64,000 bases of DNA from an uncultured Collinsella sp. (GTDB lineage Bacteria; Actinomycetota; Coriobacteriia; Coriobacteriales; Coriobacteriaceae). The stretch covers positions 1-64,000 of the forward strand of contig CABQLK010000001.1 of NCBI GenBank assembly GCA_902465015.1. Direction: 5' to 3'. Each line of letters opens with the position of its first letter. Within the stretch, counting starts at the first letter, position 1. The notes beneath the pieces were generated by a model. The model saw nothing but the letters and a program-made list of their open reading frames with translations. It was not told the DNA's origin and did not search any database. The position numbers and the translations under genes are program-made. Shown in pieces: positions 25,044 through 34,225 of the stretch.

Positions 25044-26923
25044 TCACCCGCCCTCGGCATCAAGACGATCATGCGCAGCTGGCCGGGCTCGCCCTCAAGG
25101 CGGTATGCCACGTTGCGCCCTTGCAGAGCGCTTTCGAGCTCTTGCGCGGCAGGTGTCTGCGAAAGATCTGCATCATCGTTGGAAAAAAGCGCGGCACGCA
25201 GCTCGACACTGCATCGGTCATGATCGCCCAAGTGATACATAAGCGCCGGATGGTCGGTGGTGTAGGCAAAAAACGCAAAGTCATACACGCAGTCGTACAG
25301 GGCGCTTACCGTACTGGCGTGCATCGGGCGCCGTATGGCGATAATCGAGGCGCAATCGATATCGATGGTGCGCAGGTCGCTTGCGAGCTCGTTGGCAATG
25401 AGCTGAATGCGGTCGCGATCAAAACCGCTCTCCCCGTGCTGTGCCAACGTGAGCGACCCCTTGCGCTTGCAATAGGCGACGAGCATCTTGGCGCGCTGCA
25501 GCATGCGGTAACGCTCGTGCGAAGACGCTTCATCGGTCAACGGCGGCAGCGAGCTCAGCAGATCGTACATCCCTTCGAGCGCGCGGGCAAGCGCCTGGTC
25601 CACGTCTTGGACCAGCAAGGTCTCGGCCTCTTGATCTGCCAAGTGCGTCTTGAGGTCGTAGTCGGCGGCGAGCAGCTCGTTTTGACGCTGCAGCTCCATG
25701 CGACGATGCGCCAGTTCACGGTTAAGCTCGTTGAGATCCGACACGTCTTGGGCAAGCAGGGCCGATCCGCCCAGCAGTGGAAAGGCACGGTACATCACAT
25801 CGGAATCGGACGCCACGGCAAAGGCATGGGCGCGGCCGTGCTCCTGGGTCCGCAACTCCTCGCGCACGCCTACCGGCATTGGCTTTGACGCCGGCGTGGC
25901 ATAGACTTCCTGCAGGTCGCGCGTTAGAACTTTGAGGTCAAGCGGCAAGGTGTCGAAAATGCCGGCGATGTCGTGATATGACGGAATGACACCGCAATCG
26001 AGACAGATTTCCATCGCCACCACGCACAGAACGCAATAGATGAGCGAGAAGTTGAGTCTCCATGCCCAGGGCACGCGCAACGCATATGAGATGGCAAAGA
26101 ACGCGCCGCCCAGCAGCACGAGCGCCGCCGTGCCCGAGAAACGTTGGATGCGAAAGGACGAGGACCGGCCCACCAGGATAAAAAAGGCCACAAAGTTAAA
26201 GGCCGTCCACACGAGGACGGCAAAATAACCCCAGCCGTACGTGTAATCGTTGCTCCAGGTGTCGCTTGTACGGTCAAAGTGGAAGACCTGCTGGTGAAAA
26301 TCGTTGGTGAGCACAAATCCGATAAGCAGGATGGCCACAATCCACAGCGCAGCGCAGTAGCGGCGACCCAGGCGGTGTTGCTCCAGACCCGCAAGGCGCA
26401 AACCACACAACTGGTAGAGCAGCGGAATGAGCGTCATGGGCACGTAGTACAGGTACCACAGCACGGTGGCATAGAACGGCGTGAACGACTTGTACTTGAG
26501 AATGACTTCGATCATCCACAGGGCGCAGATGGTGGCGATGGCAACAAGGCGGCGGCGCAACACATAGTCCAAACAGCGCAGATAGACCGATACGCCCCAA
26601 ATTGAAAATACAATTGCGGCGACAAGCAGCGGGAGAGAGCTCGAATGGACGAGCGCATCCACGACCTCTTCGGACACCTCGCTATAGGCGGGCACGGCGT
26701 TAGAAAGTTTGGGGTCGAAGGCGAACAGCGCCGGCAAGACTGCCAAAAGCACGAGGAACAGCGCGGTGATGGCACCGGCGATAGCAAAGACGCGGTGACG
26801 GTACACCTGATGCGTTATGCCAACAAGGAAGCGCGGCATGGCGAAGAGCCTGCCGCCCCTGGGATCCGCAACCGGCGCGGTCCGGGCGGCCGCGTGGCCG
26901 ATATGTCGCTCGCGGGTACCCAT
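25040..26923 (-). CDS. Seven-helix membrane protein with degenerate kinase-like C terminus
   Basis: About 627 residues from ATG 26923; 26839 is another candidate and neither has a clear ribosome site. Around seven or eight hydrophobic segments (MPRFLVGITHQ to ~residue 320) resemble the 7TM sensor part of some histidine kinases. A coiled coil (NELNRELAHRRMELQRQNEL) leads to a region laid out like a kinase core, but there is no recognisable phospho-acceptor His box and no N-box Asn. It probably acts as an accessory sensor feeding the kinase encoded next. The three genes overlap by 4 bp each, so they are made in fixed ratio. Confidence 0.7.
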   Translation of the reverse strand: MGTRERHIGHAAARTAPVADPRGGRLFAMPRFLVGITHQVYRHRVFAIAGAITALFLVLLAVLPALFAFDPKLSNAVPAYSEVSEEVVDALVHSSSLPLLVAAIVFSIWGVSVYLRCLDYVLRRRLVAIATICALWMIEVILKYKSFTPFYATVLWYLYYVPMTLIPLLYQLCGLRLAGLEQHRLGRRYCAALWIVAILLIGFVLTNDFHQQVFHFDRTSDTWSNDYTYGWGYFAVLVWTAFNFVAFFILVGRSSSFRIQRFSGTAALVLLGGAFFAISYALRVPWAWRLNFSLIYCVLCVVAMEICLDCGVIPSYHDIAGIFDTLPLDLKVLTRDLQEVYATPASKPMPVGVREELRTQEHGRAHAFAVASDSDVMYRAFPLLGGSALLAQDVSDLNELNRELAHRRMELQRQNELLAADYDLKTHLADQEAETLLVQDVDQALARALEGMYDLLSSLPPLTDEASSHERYRMLQRAKMLVAYCKRKGSLTLAQHGESGFDRDRIQLIANELASDLRTIDIDCASIIAIRRPMHASTVSALYDCVYDFAFFAYTTDHPALMYHLGDHDRCSVELRAALFSNDDADLSQTPAAQELESALQGRNVAYRLEGEPGQLRMIVLMPRAGE

Positions 26924-27036
26924 AGTGCTTTTAGTGTACCGACAGATGGGTCGAAAAAGCGGGCCGCATGTCCCAAAATCCGCAGACGGCAAGGCGCCCG
27001 GCAGCCTCCCCCGTCTGGCACTTCCCGATATCCGCC

Positions 27037-27087
27037 CGCCCCAAACCACCGCAAAGGAGACAGGCACCTTTGTGGTGGTTTGGGGCG
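27037..27087 (-). terminator. 21-bp hairpin after the DUF4867 gene
   Basis: Arms 27037-27057 and 27067-27087 (CGCCCCAAACCACCGCAAAGG on the left) pair over 21 bp with one G-T position and a 9-nt loop AGACAGGCA. It sits 5 bp after the stop of the DUF4867 gene and upstream of the sensory operon. The core GCAAAGG...CCTTTGTGG recurs in the mgtA leader. Confidence 0.6.
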
Positions 27088-27092
27088 ATGCG

Positions 27093-27737
27093 CTAGTCCA
27101 CGGTGATGTCGAGATTTTTGCCGATGAGGCCTACGTAGCCGCCTTCGGCTGCCTTGGGGCTGTCAGCATGGCAGAGGACCCACTTGTCGGCCTTCCAGTA
27201 GCAGTAGCTGTCGCCGGCAGCAGGCATATCGGCCGCAGCCTCGGGGCGCGGACCGTTGGTGCCGGCGGGCAGCGCCACCATCACCTGGAAGCCACCGTCG
27301 TCGACCATGCACGGCGTGTAGTGGAGCGTGGTGTTGAAGACTTCGACGACCGTACCCGCCGGCACGCGAAACGCCTTGACGCACGCGGTGTCGAGCTTGC
27401 CGTCCTCGATCTCCCAGTGATGCGCCACGAGCAGGATAAAGTCGCGAGCGCCCAGGTTGAATTCGCTCGCGCGGTGATACTCCAGGCAGTTGAGTCGTGT
27501 ATTGTGGCCGTTGCACCAGCCGAGCTGGAAGGGACGGCCACCAAACATGAGAAAGCCAAGCTTGTCGGAATCCTTGACGTCCTCGAGCTCCGGCGCACTT
27601 GCAACGTACTTGCTGCCCTCGGGAATGGGCGTGGCAGAGAGCGCCTCGAGCACGGGCGACGTAAGCTCGGACGGAACGTTATCCCAAACGTTGCCATAGG
27701 ACTTGAACTCGGGATCGTTGACAGAGTAGATATGCAT
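27093..27737 (-). CDS. DUF4867 family protein
   Basis: 214 residues from ATG 27737, preceded by CAGGAG. Cupin-like beta-rich sequence with FGGRPFQLGWCNGHN, LNCLEYHRASEFNLG and TTLHYTPCMVDDGGFQV. The conserved His and Glu residues of the central block look like a metal site. DUF4867 proteins are found near sugar and nucleoside catabolism genes; here luxS, a nucleoside hydrolase and ribokinase lie just upstream on the same strand. The molecular function is not known. Confidence 0.65.
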   Translation of the reverse strand: MHIYSVNDPEFKSYGNVWDNVPSELTSPVLEALSATPIPEGSKYVASAPELEDVKDSDKLGFLMFGGRPFQLGWCNGHNTRLNCLEYHRASEFNLGARDFILLVAHHWEIEDGKLDTACVKAFRVPAGTVVEVFNTTLHYTPCMVDDGGFQVMVALPAGTNGPRPEAAADMPAAGDSYCYWKADKWVLCHADSPKAAEGGYVGLIGKNLDITVD

Positions 27738-27821
27738 GTTCGCTCCTGTTCGTTTATGTGACAGTATGAACATTCTAGAACAAACACGAGCGATTTTGAA
27801 CGCTCGTCCCGACCAATCAAC

Positions 27822-27852
27822 AAAAAGGCGCCCCCGCATAAGCGAAGGCGCC
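27822..27852 (-). terminator. Terminator of luxS
   Basis: Hairpin GGCGCC-CC-CGC-ATAA-GCG-AA-GGCGCC (27827-27832 with 27847-27852), followed on the minus strand by CCTTTTTG. It lies 30 bp after the luxS stop. Confidence 0.65.
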
Positions 27853-27881
27853 CAATGCGCGCGTTTTGGGCGATAAAGCCC

Positions 27882-28370
27882 TTATGCCTGCTGATAGTGC
27901 AGGTGCTTCTCGTCGATATCGGCCAGGTCGCGGTCGAGGTAACGGCGCGCGAACCAGTTAGCCATGGGAAGGTTCTGGTCCAGGTAGTTGCCGCACTCCT
28001 CGGGAGCGGCACCGGGGACATCGCCCTCAAAGTCGGCGACAAACTCGAACAGCTCACGCACGAGCGGCAGGATCTCCTCGCTCGTCACCTCGCCAAACAC
28101 AACGAGGTAAAAGCCCGTGCGGCAGCCCATGGGGCCAAAGTAGACAATGCGGCCCGACCACTCGGCATGATTGCGCAAGAACGTTGCACCCAGGTGCTCG
28201 ATGGTGTGGCACTCGGCGGTGTTCATGACCGGCTCCTTGTTGGGCGTGGTCAGGCGCAGGTCAAACGTGGTGACGGCAGCACCGGTCGCCGGATCGCGGT
28301 CGATGCGGCTCACATACACGCCGGGCTCAAGCAGCAGATGATCAACGGAAAAGCTGGCGATGCGCTCCAT
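27882..28370 (-). CDS. luxS: S-ribosylhomocysteine lyase LuxS
   Basis: 162 residues. It cleaves S-ribosylhomocysteine to homocysteine and the AI-2 precursor in the activated methyl cycle. The metal ligands are visible: HTIEH (His55, His59) and the Cys of EECGN near residue 124. SRIDRDPATGAAVTTFDLR near the N terminus is also conserved. No pfs (nucleosidase) gene is adjacent. It is flanked by terminators, so it is probably a single-gene unit. Confidence 0.97.
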   Translation of the reverse strand: MERIASFSVDHLLLEPGVYVSRIDRDPATGAAVTTFDLRLTTPNKEPVMNTAECHTIEHLGATFLRNHAEWSGRIVYFGPMGCRTGFYLVVFGEVTSEEILPLVRELFEFVADFEGDVPGAAPEECGNYLDQNLPMANWFARRYLDRDLADIDEKHLHYQQA

Positions 28371-28393
28371 GGCAGATCCTCTCGATAGTCAAA

Positions 28394-28464
28394 TTGGGAC
28401 GGGGCTCTTTTAGCCGGTTCGAATGGTCGCACCAATCATACCAGTCAAAAAAGCCCCGTCCCAA
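28394..28464 (-). terminator. Long-loop inverted repeat between nucleoside hydrolase and luxS
   Basis: 13-bp perfect arms TTGGGACGGGGCT (28394-28406) and its complement (28452-28464) with a 45-nt loop. It starts 9 bp after the nucleoside hydrolase stop. Likely a terminator, though the loop is long. Confidence 0.5.
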
Positions 28465-28473
28465 AAAGACAAC

Positions 28474-29448
28474 TTAGCCAAGGACACGGGCCATACGCGT
28501 CTTGAACTCGGACAGGAAGCGCGGAGCATCCACGGTCAGTGCCACAAGCGCGCTCTTGTCCGGATCGGACAGGCGGCGCTCATCGCAGATGGTGCGACCG
28601 CGGTACTCGCCCAGCAGATCAACACGCAGGTTGCAGCCGAGCGCACCTACGAGCGTGGGGTCGATCGCCACGGCAACGGCCAGCGGATCGTGCAGCGCAC
28701 AACCACCCAGGTAGGGTGCGTTCATCTCGTACGAGCCAATGTAGTGCTCGACCATGCTCGCAAATGCGCAGCCCGCCATGGTGCCCGAGCCCGTCCAGCC
28801 GGCAATGTCGCGGCGTGTGAGCACCACGCGATGCGTCACGTCCAGACCCACCATGGTGAGCTTACGGCCCGAGCGCAGCACCGCGTCGGCTGCCTCGGGG
28901 TCGCTCGCCATATTGGCCTCGGCGCCCGCGCTCACGTTGCCGGGCACGGTAAGGGCGCCGCCCATCACGACCACGCGGCCGATGGACATCATCGCCGCCG
29001 TATCGCGCTCCAGGGCGAGCGCCAGGTTGGAGAGCGGGCCAGTCGCTACGTAGACCAGATCGGGACCATAGGTGCGCGCGGCATCGATCAGATAATCGAC
29101 CGCAGCGTTGCCGTCGGCCGAGGTCGCCCCCACCGGCTCGTAGGGCGACGCGGGCACGCTCGCGCCGCCGATGCCGTTCTTACCGTGAATGAGCGCGGTG
29201 GACGCCGGCGGCGTATAGGGCTCAGTCGCCTGCAGAGGACGGTCGGCACCCAGGTACACCGGAACCTCGGGACGACCCAGCAGATCGAGCACCGCAAGGC
29301 AGTTGTGCGCCGATTGCTCGACGCGCACGTTGCCAAAGCACGTGGTGATGCCCACGAGCTCCACCTCGGGGCTCGCGATGGCATAGGCCAGCGCCATCGC
29401 ATCGTCCACACCCATATCCAGATCAAGGATCAGCTTCTTGGTTGTCAT
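28474..29448 (-). CDS. Nucleoside hydrolase (Rih family)
   Basis: 324 residues. It hydrolyses the N-glycosidic bond of ribonucleosides to base and ribose. The calcium-binding motif appears as DLDMGVDDAMAL near the N terminus (usually DTDPGxDD), with a C-terminal Asp in GGCALHDPLAVAVAI. VYVATGPLSNLALAL is the other family block. The Met and Leu substitutions in the first motif keep all Asp residues. The downstream product ribose would be taken by the ribokinase encoded immediately upstream. Confidence 0.9.
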   Translation of the reverse strand: MTTKKLILDLDMGVDDAMALAYAIASPEVELVGITTCFGNVRVEQSAHNCLAVLDLLGRPEVPVYLGADRPLQATEPYTPPASTALIHGKNGIGGASVPASPYEPVGATSADGNAAVDYLIDAARTYGPDLVYVATGPLSNLALALERDTAAMMSIGRVVVMGGALTVPGNVSAGAEANMASDPEAADAVLRSGRKLTMVGLDVTHRVVLTRRDIAGWTGSGTMAGCAFASMVEHYIGSYEMNAPYLGGCALHDPLAVAVAIDPTLVGALGCNLRVDLLGEYRGRTICDERRLSDPDKSALVALTVDAPRFLSEFKTRMARVLG

Positions 29449-29478
29449 TGTTCTACTCCGCTTCTCCGTCTTTATCGT

Positions 29479-30441
29479 TTAACCAAACCAATGTTCAACT
29501 TCGGCGCGCGTGGGAATCGATTGCTGAGCGCCCAGGCGCGACACCGTCACTGCCGAGGCGCGAGCACCCGCGGCCATGCACTCAAAGAGCGGCAAGCCCT
29601 CTAGGCGGGCCGCCGCCAACGCGCCGATAAACGTATCGCCGGCGGCCGTGGTATCGACTACCGTACTCGAAAGTGCCGGTATGCACAGCAGCTCACCGTC
29701 ATCGCCGAGCGTAACCGAGCCGGCACCGCCCAACGTGATGACCGCGGCGCCGGCGCCCTTGTCGAGCAGCGCATTGAGCGCGGTGACGCAACTCGCGTCA
29801 TCCGTGGGCAGAATGCCCGTCAGCACCTGGCACTCGGTCTCGTTGGGACAGACCAGGTCGACCGCAGGCCAGACCTCCGCAGGCAGCTCGCAGGCGGGCG
29901 CTGGATTAAAGACCGTATAGAACCCCAGCTCGTGAGCGCAAACAAGCGCCTCGGCCGTCGCCGCAAGGTCGCATTCGCCCTGGGCGATAAAGACGCTTCC
30001 GGCAGCCGGGGCAATCTCGCTGGCGCCGCCGTCGAGCTCATGGGCCACCAGACGCCTCAGCGCGCAGGCAACGTCCGCGCCCGCAAGCGCATGGTTGGCG
30101 CCCGGTGACAGTATGATGCGGTTGTCGCCCTCGCAGCGAATGATGGTCGCCGTTCCCGTCTCCACGTCATCGCGATGCACTACAAAGTCACAGTCCACGC
30201 CGGCGTCTTGGAGCCCCACCACGAGCGACGCGCCGAACGCATCGCGACCGACCGCGCCGATCATGTGCGTGCACGCGCCCATACGCGCGGCAGCTACGGC
30301 CTGATTGGCGCCCTTGCCTCCGGCGTTGGTGATAAACCCGCTGCCGCCGACGGTCTCGCCCGCACGCGGTATGCGCTCGCACGCCACCGAAAGGTCCATG
30401 TTCATGCTGCCGAACACCGCAACGATGCCGCGATCTGCCAT
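29479..30441 (-). CDS. rbsK: Ribokinase (PfkB family)
   Basis: 320 residues from ATG 30441, preceded by GAGGAGGT. PfkB motif 1 NAGGKGANQAVAAARMGA and motif 2 DTTAAGDTFIGALAAARLEG, with catalytic Asp in AAGD, are intact. GSMNMDL near the N terminus is typical of ribokinase. It phosphorylates ribose at O5. The pair with the nucleoside hydrolase 30 bp downstream suggests a ribonucleoside salvage operon. A palindrome upstream may be its operator. Confidence 0.92.
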   Translation of the reverse strand: MADRGIVAVFGSMNMDLSVACERIPRAGETVGGSGFITNAGGKGANQAVAAARMGACTHMIGAVGRDAFGASLVVGLQDAGVDCDFVVHRDDVETGTATIIRCEGDNRIILSPGANHALAGADVACALRRLVAHELDGGASEIAPAAGSVFIAQGECDLAATAEALVCAHELGFYTVFNPAPACELPAEVWPAVDLVCPNETECQVLTGILPTDDASCVTALNALLDKGAGAAVITLGGAGSVTLGDDGELLCIPALSSTVVDTTAAGDTFIGALAAARLEGLPLFECMAAGARASAVTVSRLGAQQSIPTRAEVEHWFG

Positions 30442-30516
30442 GGAAACCTCCTCGTCCGCGGGCTCTGCACCCACTGTCGGCCGTCAATCGTGTGCTCTCG
30501 CACCTCTATAACTTTA

Positions 30517-30534
30517 GTTCACTTTGATGTGAAC
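30517..30534. promoter_or_regulatory. Palindromic operator candidate upstream of rbsK
   Basis: GTTCAC-TTTGAT-GTGAAC, perfect 6-bp arms with a 6-bp centre, 76 bp upstream of rbsK and 94 bp upstream of the divergent acyltransferase. It is the size and style of a repressor site. Confidence 0.4.
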
Positions 30535-30627
30535 GCGCGCTTGAGCTTGCGCCAGCAGCAAGCATTCACAGGAGCAGGCAGCTACAATGAAGGCGTGCTG
30601 ATTATTCTCGTCATTGGATGATGTTTT

Positions 30628-32844
30628 ATGGAACAACTCTCGCAATCGGGCTCGCGCGGTCGACGCCGCACGGGCAACGAGCCAGCGCCGCACGAACGCG
30701 TGAAGGGCGAACGCCGTGCTAACGAACCGCGACGCACCGCGAGCCCCCATCGCGCTTCTGCCAACAACGCGGGCCGCGCCAACACTCCCGCCGCGGAGCA
30801 GACGCCTGCTCGCCCCAAGTCCCGCTACATCCCTGCACTCGACGGCCTGCGTACGCTCGCCGTCGTCGCGGTGGTGCTCTATCACCTTAACCTCACGTGG
30901 GCTCAGGGCGGCCTGCTCGGCGTCACGATCTTCTTTGTGCTTTCGGGCTATCTGATCACGCGCTTGCTGCTCAACGAAGTCGCTAAGACCGGCCGCATCG
31001 ACCTCAAGAGCTTCTGGATCCGCCGCATCCGTCGCCTGGTCCCCGCCGTGGTGACCGTCGTGGTGGTGACCTGTGCGCTGTGCACTATCTTTAACCACGT
31101 GATGCTCACCAAGATGCGCCCCGACATCCTGCCGTCACTGCTGTTCTTCAACAACTGGTGGCAGATTGCCCAAAACGTCTCGTACTTCAATGCTCTGGGC
31201 GACCCCTCGCCGCTCACGCACTTTTGGTCGCTCGCCATCGAGGAACAGTTCTACCTGGTTTGGCCCCCGCTGCTGTTTGCCATGGTATCCATGCATGTGA
31301 GCAAGCCCAACACGCGCCGCGTGGTTCTGGGCCTTGCCGTGGTATCTGCCCTAGCCATGATGGTGCTTTACAACCCTGCCGCCGATCCAAGCCGCGTGTA
31401 CTACGGCACCGACACCCGCGTGTTCTCGCTGCTGCTGGGCGCCTGGATGGCCTTTATCCCCGATCGCGACCTGGCGCCGGTTCGTCTCGCCCATCGTTTG
31501 GGGCTCAATCGCCTGGCTGGCGCCGCCAAGCACGGCAAGAACGCCGAGGGCAAGCCTGGCGAGAAGGCCGACGAATCAGCCGAGACCGCCCCGGCACAGC
31601 CGAGCGCCCTCGTGCGCTTTTGGTCCTCGCCCGCATCCATCGATGTATTGGGCGTCGTGGGTCTGGTTGGCCTTGCCGCCATGGTCGCGCTCACCAACGG
31701 CTACACCGCGTTCCAGTATCGCGGCGGCACGCTGTTATGCTCCATCCTCACGCTCATGGTCATCGCGGCCTGCGTGCAGCCCCAGGGAATGGTTGCCCGC
31801 GCGCTGTCCGCCGAGCCGCTCGTGTGGGTTGGCAAGCGCTCATACAGCATCTACCTGTGGCACTATCCGCTGCTGTTGCTTATGAACCCGGTCGCCAACA
31901 TCAACGATGCACCGTGGTGGCAGTACATTTTGCAGGTGCTGTTGGTGGTCGCCGTGGCCGAATGCTCATATCGCTTTATCGAGACGCCGTTTAGAAAGGG
32001 CGCCTTTGGGCGCACCGTCGCCGAATTCCGCGATGGCACCACCACGCCCGCCAACTGGGCACGCACGCACGTCCCTGTCTGCGCAGCCTGCGCTGTCGTG
32101 TTGGTCGTTGCACTGGGCGGCCTGATCTTTGTGCCCGAGACGTCTGCACTGAGCGGCGAGGGCGCCGAAGTTCTGAACAAGGAAGCCAAGAACACCGCGC
32201 CCACCGACCAGCAGGCGGCCGACGACACCGACAAGGACAACGACGGCTTCCCCGATGGCTCCTACGATCTGCTTATGATCGGCGACTCCGTGTCGCTGCG
32301 TGCCGTGGACACCTTTGACGGCGTGTTCCCGCACAGCCATATCGATGCCGAAAAGGGCCGCCAGTTCGATGCGGGCCGCGCGACATTTGAGGGCTATATC
32401 CAGCAGAACCTTGCCGGCAAGATCGTGGTCTTTGCCCTGGGCACCAACGGCTTGGTAACCGACGACCAGATCGACGCCATCATGGCCGATGCAGGAGATA
32501 AGCGTATTGTGGTGTTTGTGAACACGCGCAGCCCGCAGCCGTGGGTTGGCTCTACCAACCAGGCCATCGCCAACGCCGCTACGCGCTACAAGAACGTGCG
32601 CGTTATCGATTGGTACGGATACAGTGCCAACCGCAACGACCTGTTCGATGGCGATGGCACGCACCTATCGACCACTGGCGTGACTGAGTACCTCAACTTG
32701 ATCCACGATGCCGTCAAGAAGGACCTGCCCGTACACCCTGAGGATCACGTCAACGATCCGCAGCCGGCAGCCGTCAAGTCTGCCACCGACGCACTCGTCA
32801 ATGCGCTTGCCTTCAAGCCGCACAAGCTGGGCACCGACAAGTAG
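30628..32844 (+). CDS. Acyltransferase-3/SGNH fusion, OatA-like peptidoglycan O-acetyltransferase
   Basis: 738 residues. A ~60-residue basic cytoplasmic start is followed by the acyltransferase-3 membrane domain (RYIPALDGLRTLAVVAVVLY, FFVLSGYLITRLL, ~10 helices to residue ~505). An extracellular SGNH hydrolase-like domain follows with GDSVSLRAVD (Ser), GTNG and FDGDGTHLS (catalytic Asp-His). This two-domain plan is that of OatA, which O-acetylates muramic acid and gives lysozyme resistance. Other cell-wall glycans are possible substrates. The long basic N terminus is unusual. Confidence 0.88.
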   Translation: MEQLSQSGSRGRRRTGNEPAPHERVKGERRANEPRRTASPHRASANNAGRANTPAAEQTPARPKSRYIPALDGLRTLAVVAVVLYHLNLTWAQGGLLGVTIFFVLSGYLITRLLLNEVAKTGRIDLKSFWIRRIRRLVPAVVTVVVVTCALCTIFNHVMLTKMRPDILPSLLFFNNWWQIAQNVSYFNALGDPSPLTHFWSLAIEEQFYLVWPPLLFAMVSMHVSKPNTRRVVLGLAVVSALAMMVLYNPAADPSRVYYGTDTRVFSLLLGAWMAFIPDRDLAPVRLAHRLGLNRLAGAAKHGKNAEGKPGEKADESAETAPAQPSALVRFWSSPASIDVLGVVGLVGLAAMVALTNGYTAFQYRGGTLLCSILTLMVIAACVQPQGMVARALSAEPLVWVGKRSYSIYLWHYPLLLLMNPVANINDAPWWQYILQVLLVVAVAECSYRFIETPFRKGAFGRTVAEFRDGTTTPANWARTHVPVCAACAVVLVVALGGLIFVPETSALSGEGAEVLNKEAKNTAPTDQQAADDTDKDNDGFPDGSYDLLMIGDSVSLRAVDTFDGVFPHSHIDAEKGRQFDAGRATFEGYIQQNLAGKIVVFALGTNGLVTDDQIDAIMADAGDKRIVVFVNTRSPQPWVGSTNQAIANAATRYKNVRVIDWYGYSANRNDLFDGDGTHLSTTGVTEYLNLIHDAVKKDLPVHPEDHVNDPQPAAVKSATDALVNALAFKPHKLGTDK

Positions 32845-32904
32845 CCCGCAGCAAACAACCCAAAATCACTCTTTTCGAGCCGGCCCCAAGAGGTCGCGGG
32901 CAAA

Positions 32905-32937
32905 AAACAGGCCGCAGCCCATGGCGGCGGCCTGTTT
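32905..32937. terminator. Bidirectional terminator between convergent genes
   Basis: 11-bp stem AAACAGGCCGC / GCGGCCTGTTT (32905-32915 with 32927-32937) with A-rich left and TTT right flanks. It separates the acyltransferase gene from the convergent NRAMP-related gene. Confidence 0.75.
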
Positions 32938-32954
32938 GGAGTCCAAAAGAGGCG

Positions 32955-34217
32955 CTAAGCGCTGTAGCCCATCGCCTGCAGGACAAACATGACGACCGTG
33001 AGCACCGTAATCACGGCGATAGTCGCCCAAGTGAGCATGTTCCACACGCGACCGTTGCGGTTGGCACCCATAATGTGACGGTCGGCTGCGATAACCACCT
33101 GGAACACCAGAACCACGGGCAACAGCACACCATTGATGACCTGTGAGGTCATCATAATCTGGAACAGATCGACGCCGGGCATAAGCACCAGCACGGCAGA
33201 GATACCGATGATGGCCGTAATGATGCCGCGATAGACCGGGGCCTCGTCCCAGCTGCGGTCGGCACCGCGCTCCCAGCCAAATGCCTCGCAGATAGCGCTC
33301 GACGTAACGCCCGGCAGCACGCAGGCAGCCAAGAAGCTCGCCGCGACCAGGCCCGAGGCAAACAGTACCGTGGACCACTGACCCGCAATAGGCTCCAGCG
33401 CACGGGCAGCATCGGCAGCATCGCTAATCTGAATGCCCGCCGGGAACAACACCGTACCGGTCGTGATGATAATAAAGCCGGCAATGACATCGGCGGCAAG
33501 CGAGCCGCTCACGGTATCGATGCGCTGCAGCACGATATCGTCCTCGCCCGCGTTCTTGTCGACCACGTTGTTCTGCGCCAAGAAAATCATCCACGGCGCG
33601 ATGGTGGTACCGATCGTTGCGACCACGAGCGACACGTAGCTGGGGTCATTTTGAATGTTAGGCACGACCAGGTCGACCGCGACCTCACCCCAGTTGGGGC
33701 CAGCCATAAACGCGGCGACAATATAGGTCACGAACACGCAGCTCACCAGCAGCAGAATCTTCTCGATGCGCTGGAAACTACCCGACATGGTAAGCATCCA
33801 CACCAGCAGCGCTACCAACGGCACCGAGATGCTCGCCGGCACGCCAAAGAGAGCAAGGCCGCTGGCGATGCCCGCAAACTCCGAAATGGTCACAGCCGTG
33901 TTGGCGATCAACAGCGCCGCCATAGCAAGCACACTCTTGCGCACGCCAAAGCGCTCGCGAATGAGCGATGCCAGGCCCTTGCCCGTGACGCAGCCGCAGC
34001 GCGCCGCGGTCTCCTGCGTCACGATGAGCAGCACAGTCATGACGGGAAGCATCCAGAGCATCTTGTAGCCATAGCTGGCGCCCGCGCTGGAATACGTTGC
34101 AATGCCGCCGGCGTCATTGCCCGAAAGCGCCGCCAGCAGACCGGGACCCATAGCGCCAAAGATGGCCGCGATGGTCAACTTTTGCTTGGTGCCCGACTTT
34201 TGCTTGGTATTTTGCAC
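32955..34217 (-). CDS. NRAMP-related divalent metal transporter, probably for Mg2+ (NRMT type)
   Basis: 420 residues from GTG 34217, 8 bp after the upstream gene's stop with AGGTGG as ribosome site. A TTG/ATG start further upstream would overlap that gene by 55 bp. Eleven helices in the SLC11 fold. Canonical Mn2+/Fe2+ NRAMPs have DPGN in helix 1 and an A-x-x-M-P-H motif in helix 6. Here helix 1 reads LSGNDAGG and helix 6 reads TTIAPWMIF, so the soft-metal methionine is gone. These changes are known from NRAMP-related magnesium transporters, including one from the related genus Eggerthella. The upstream partner is MgtE-like, which supports magnesium. Confidence 0.82.
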   Translation of the reverse strand: MQNTKQKSGTKQKLTIAAIFGAMGPGLLAALSGNDAGGIATYSSAGASYGYKMLWMLPVMTVLLIVTQETAARCGCVTGKGLASLIRERFGVRKSVLAMAALLIANTAVTISEFAGIASGLALFGVPASISVPLVALLVWMLTMSGSFQRIEKILLLVSCVFVTYIVAAFMAGPNWGEVAVDLVVPNIQNDPSYVSLVVATIGTTIAPWMIFLAQNNVVDKNAGEDDIVLQRIDTVSGSLAADVIAGFIIITTGTVLFPAGIQISDAADAARALEPIAGQWSTVLFASGLVAASFLAACVLPGVTSSAICEAFGWERGADRSWDEAPVYRGIITAIIGISAVLVLMPGVDLFQIMMTSQVINGVLLPVVLVFQVVIAADRHIMGANRNGRVWNMLTWATIAVITVLTVVMFVLQAMGYSA

Positions 34218-34225
34218 GCGACCAC

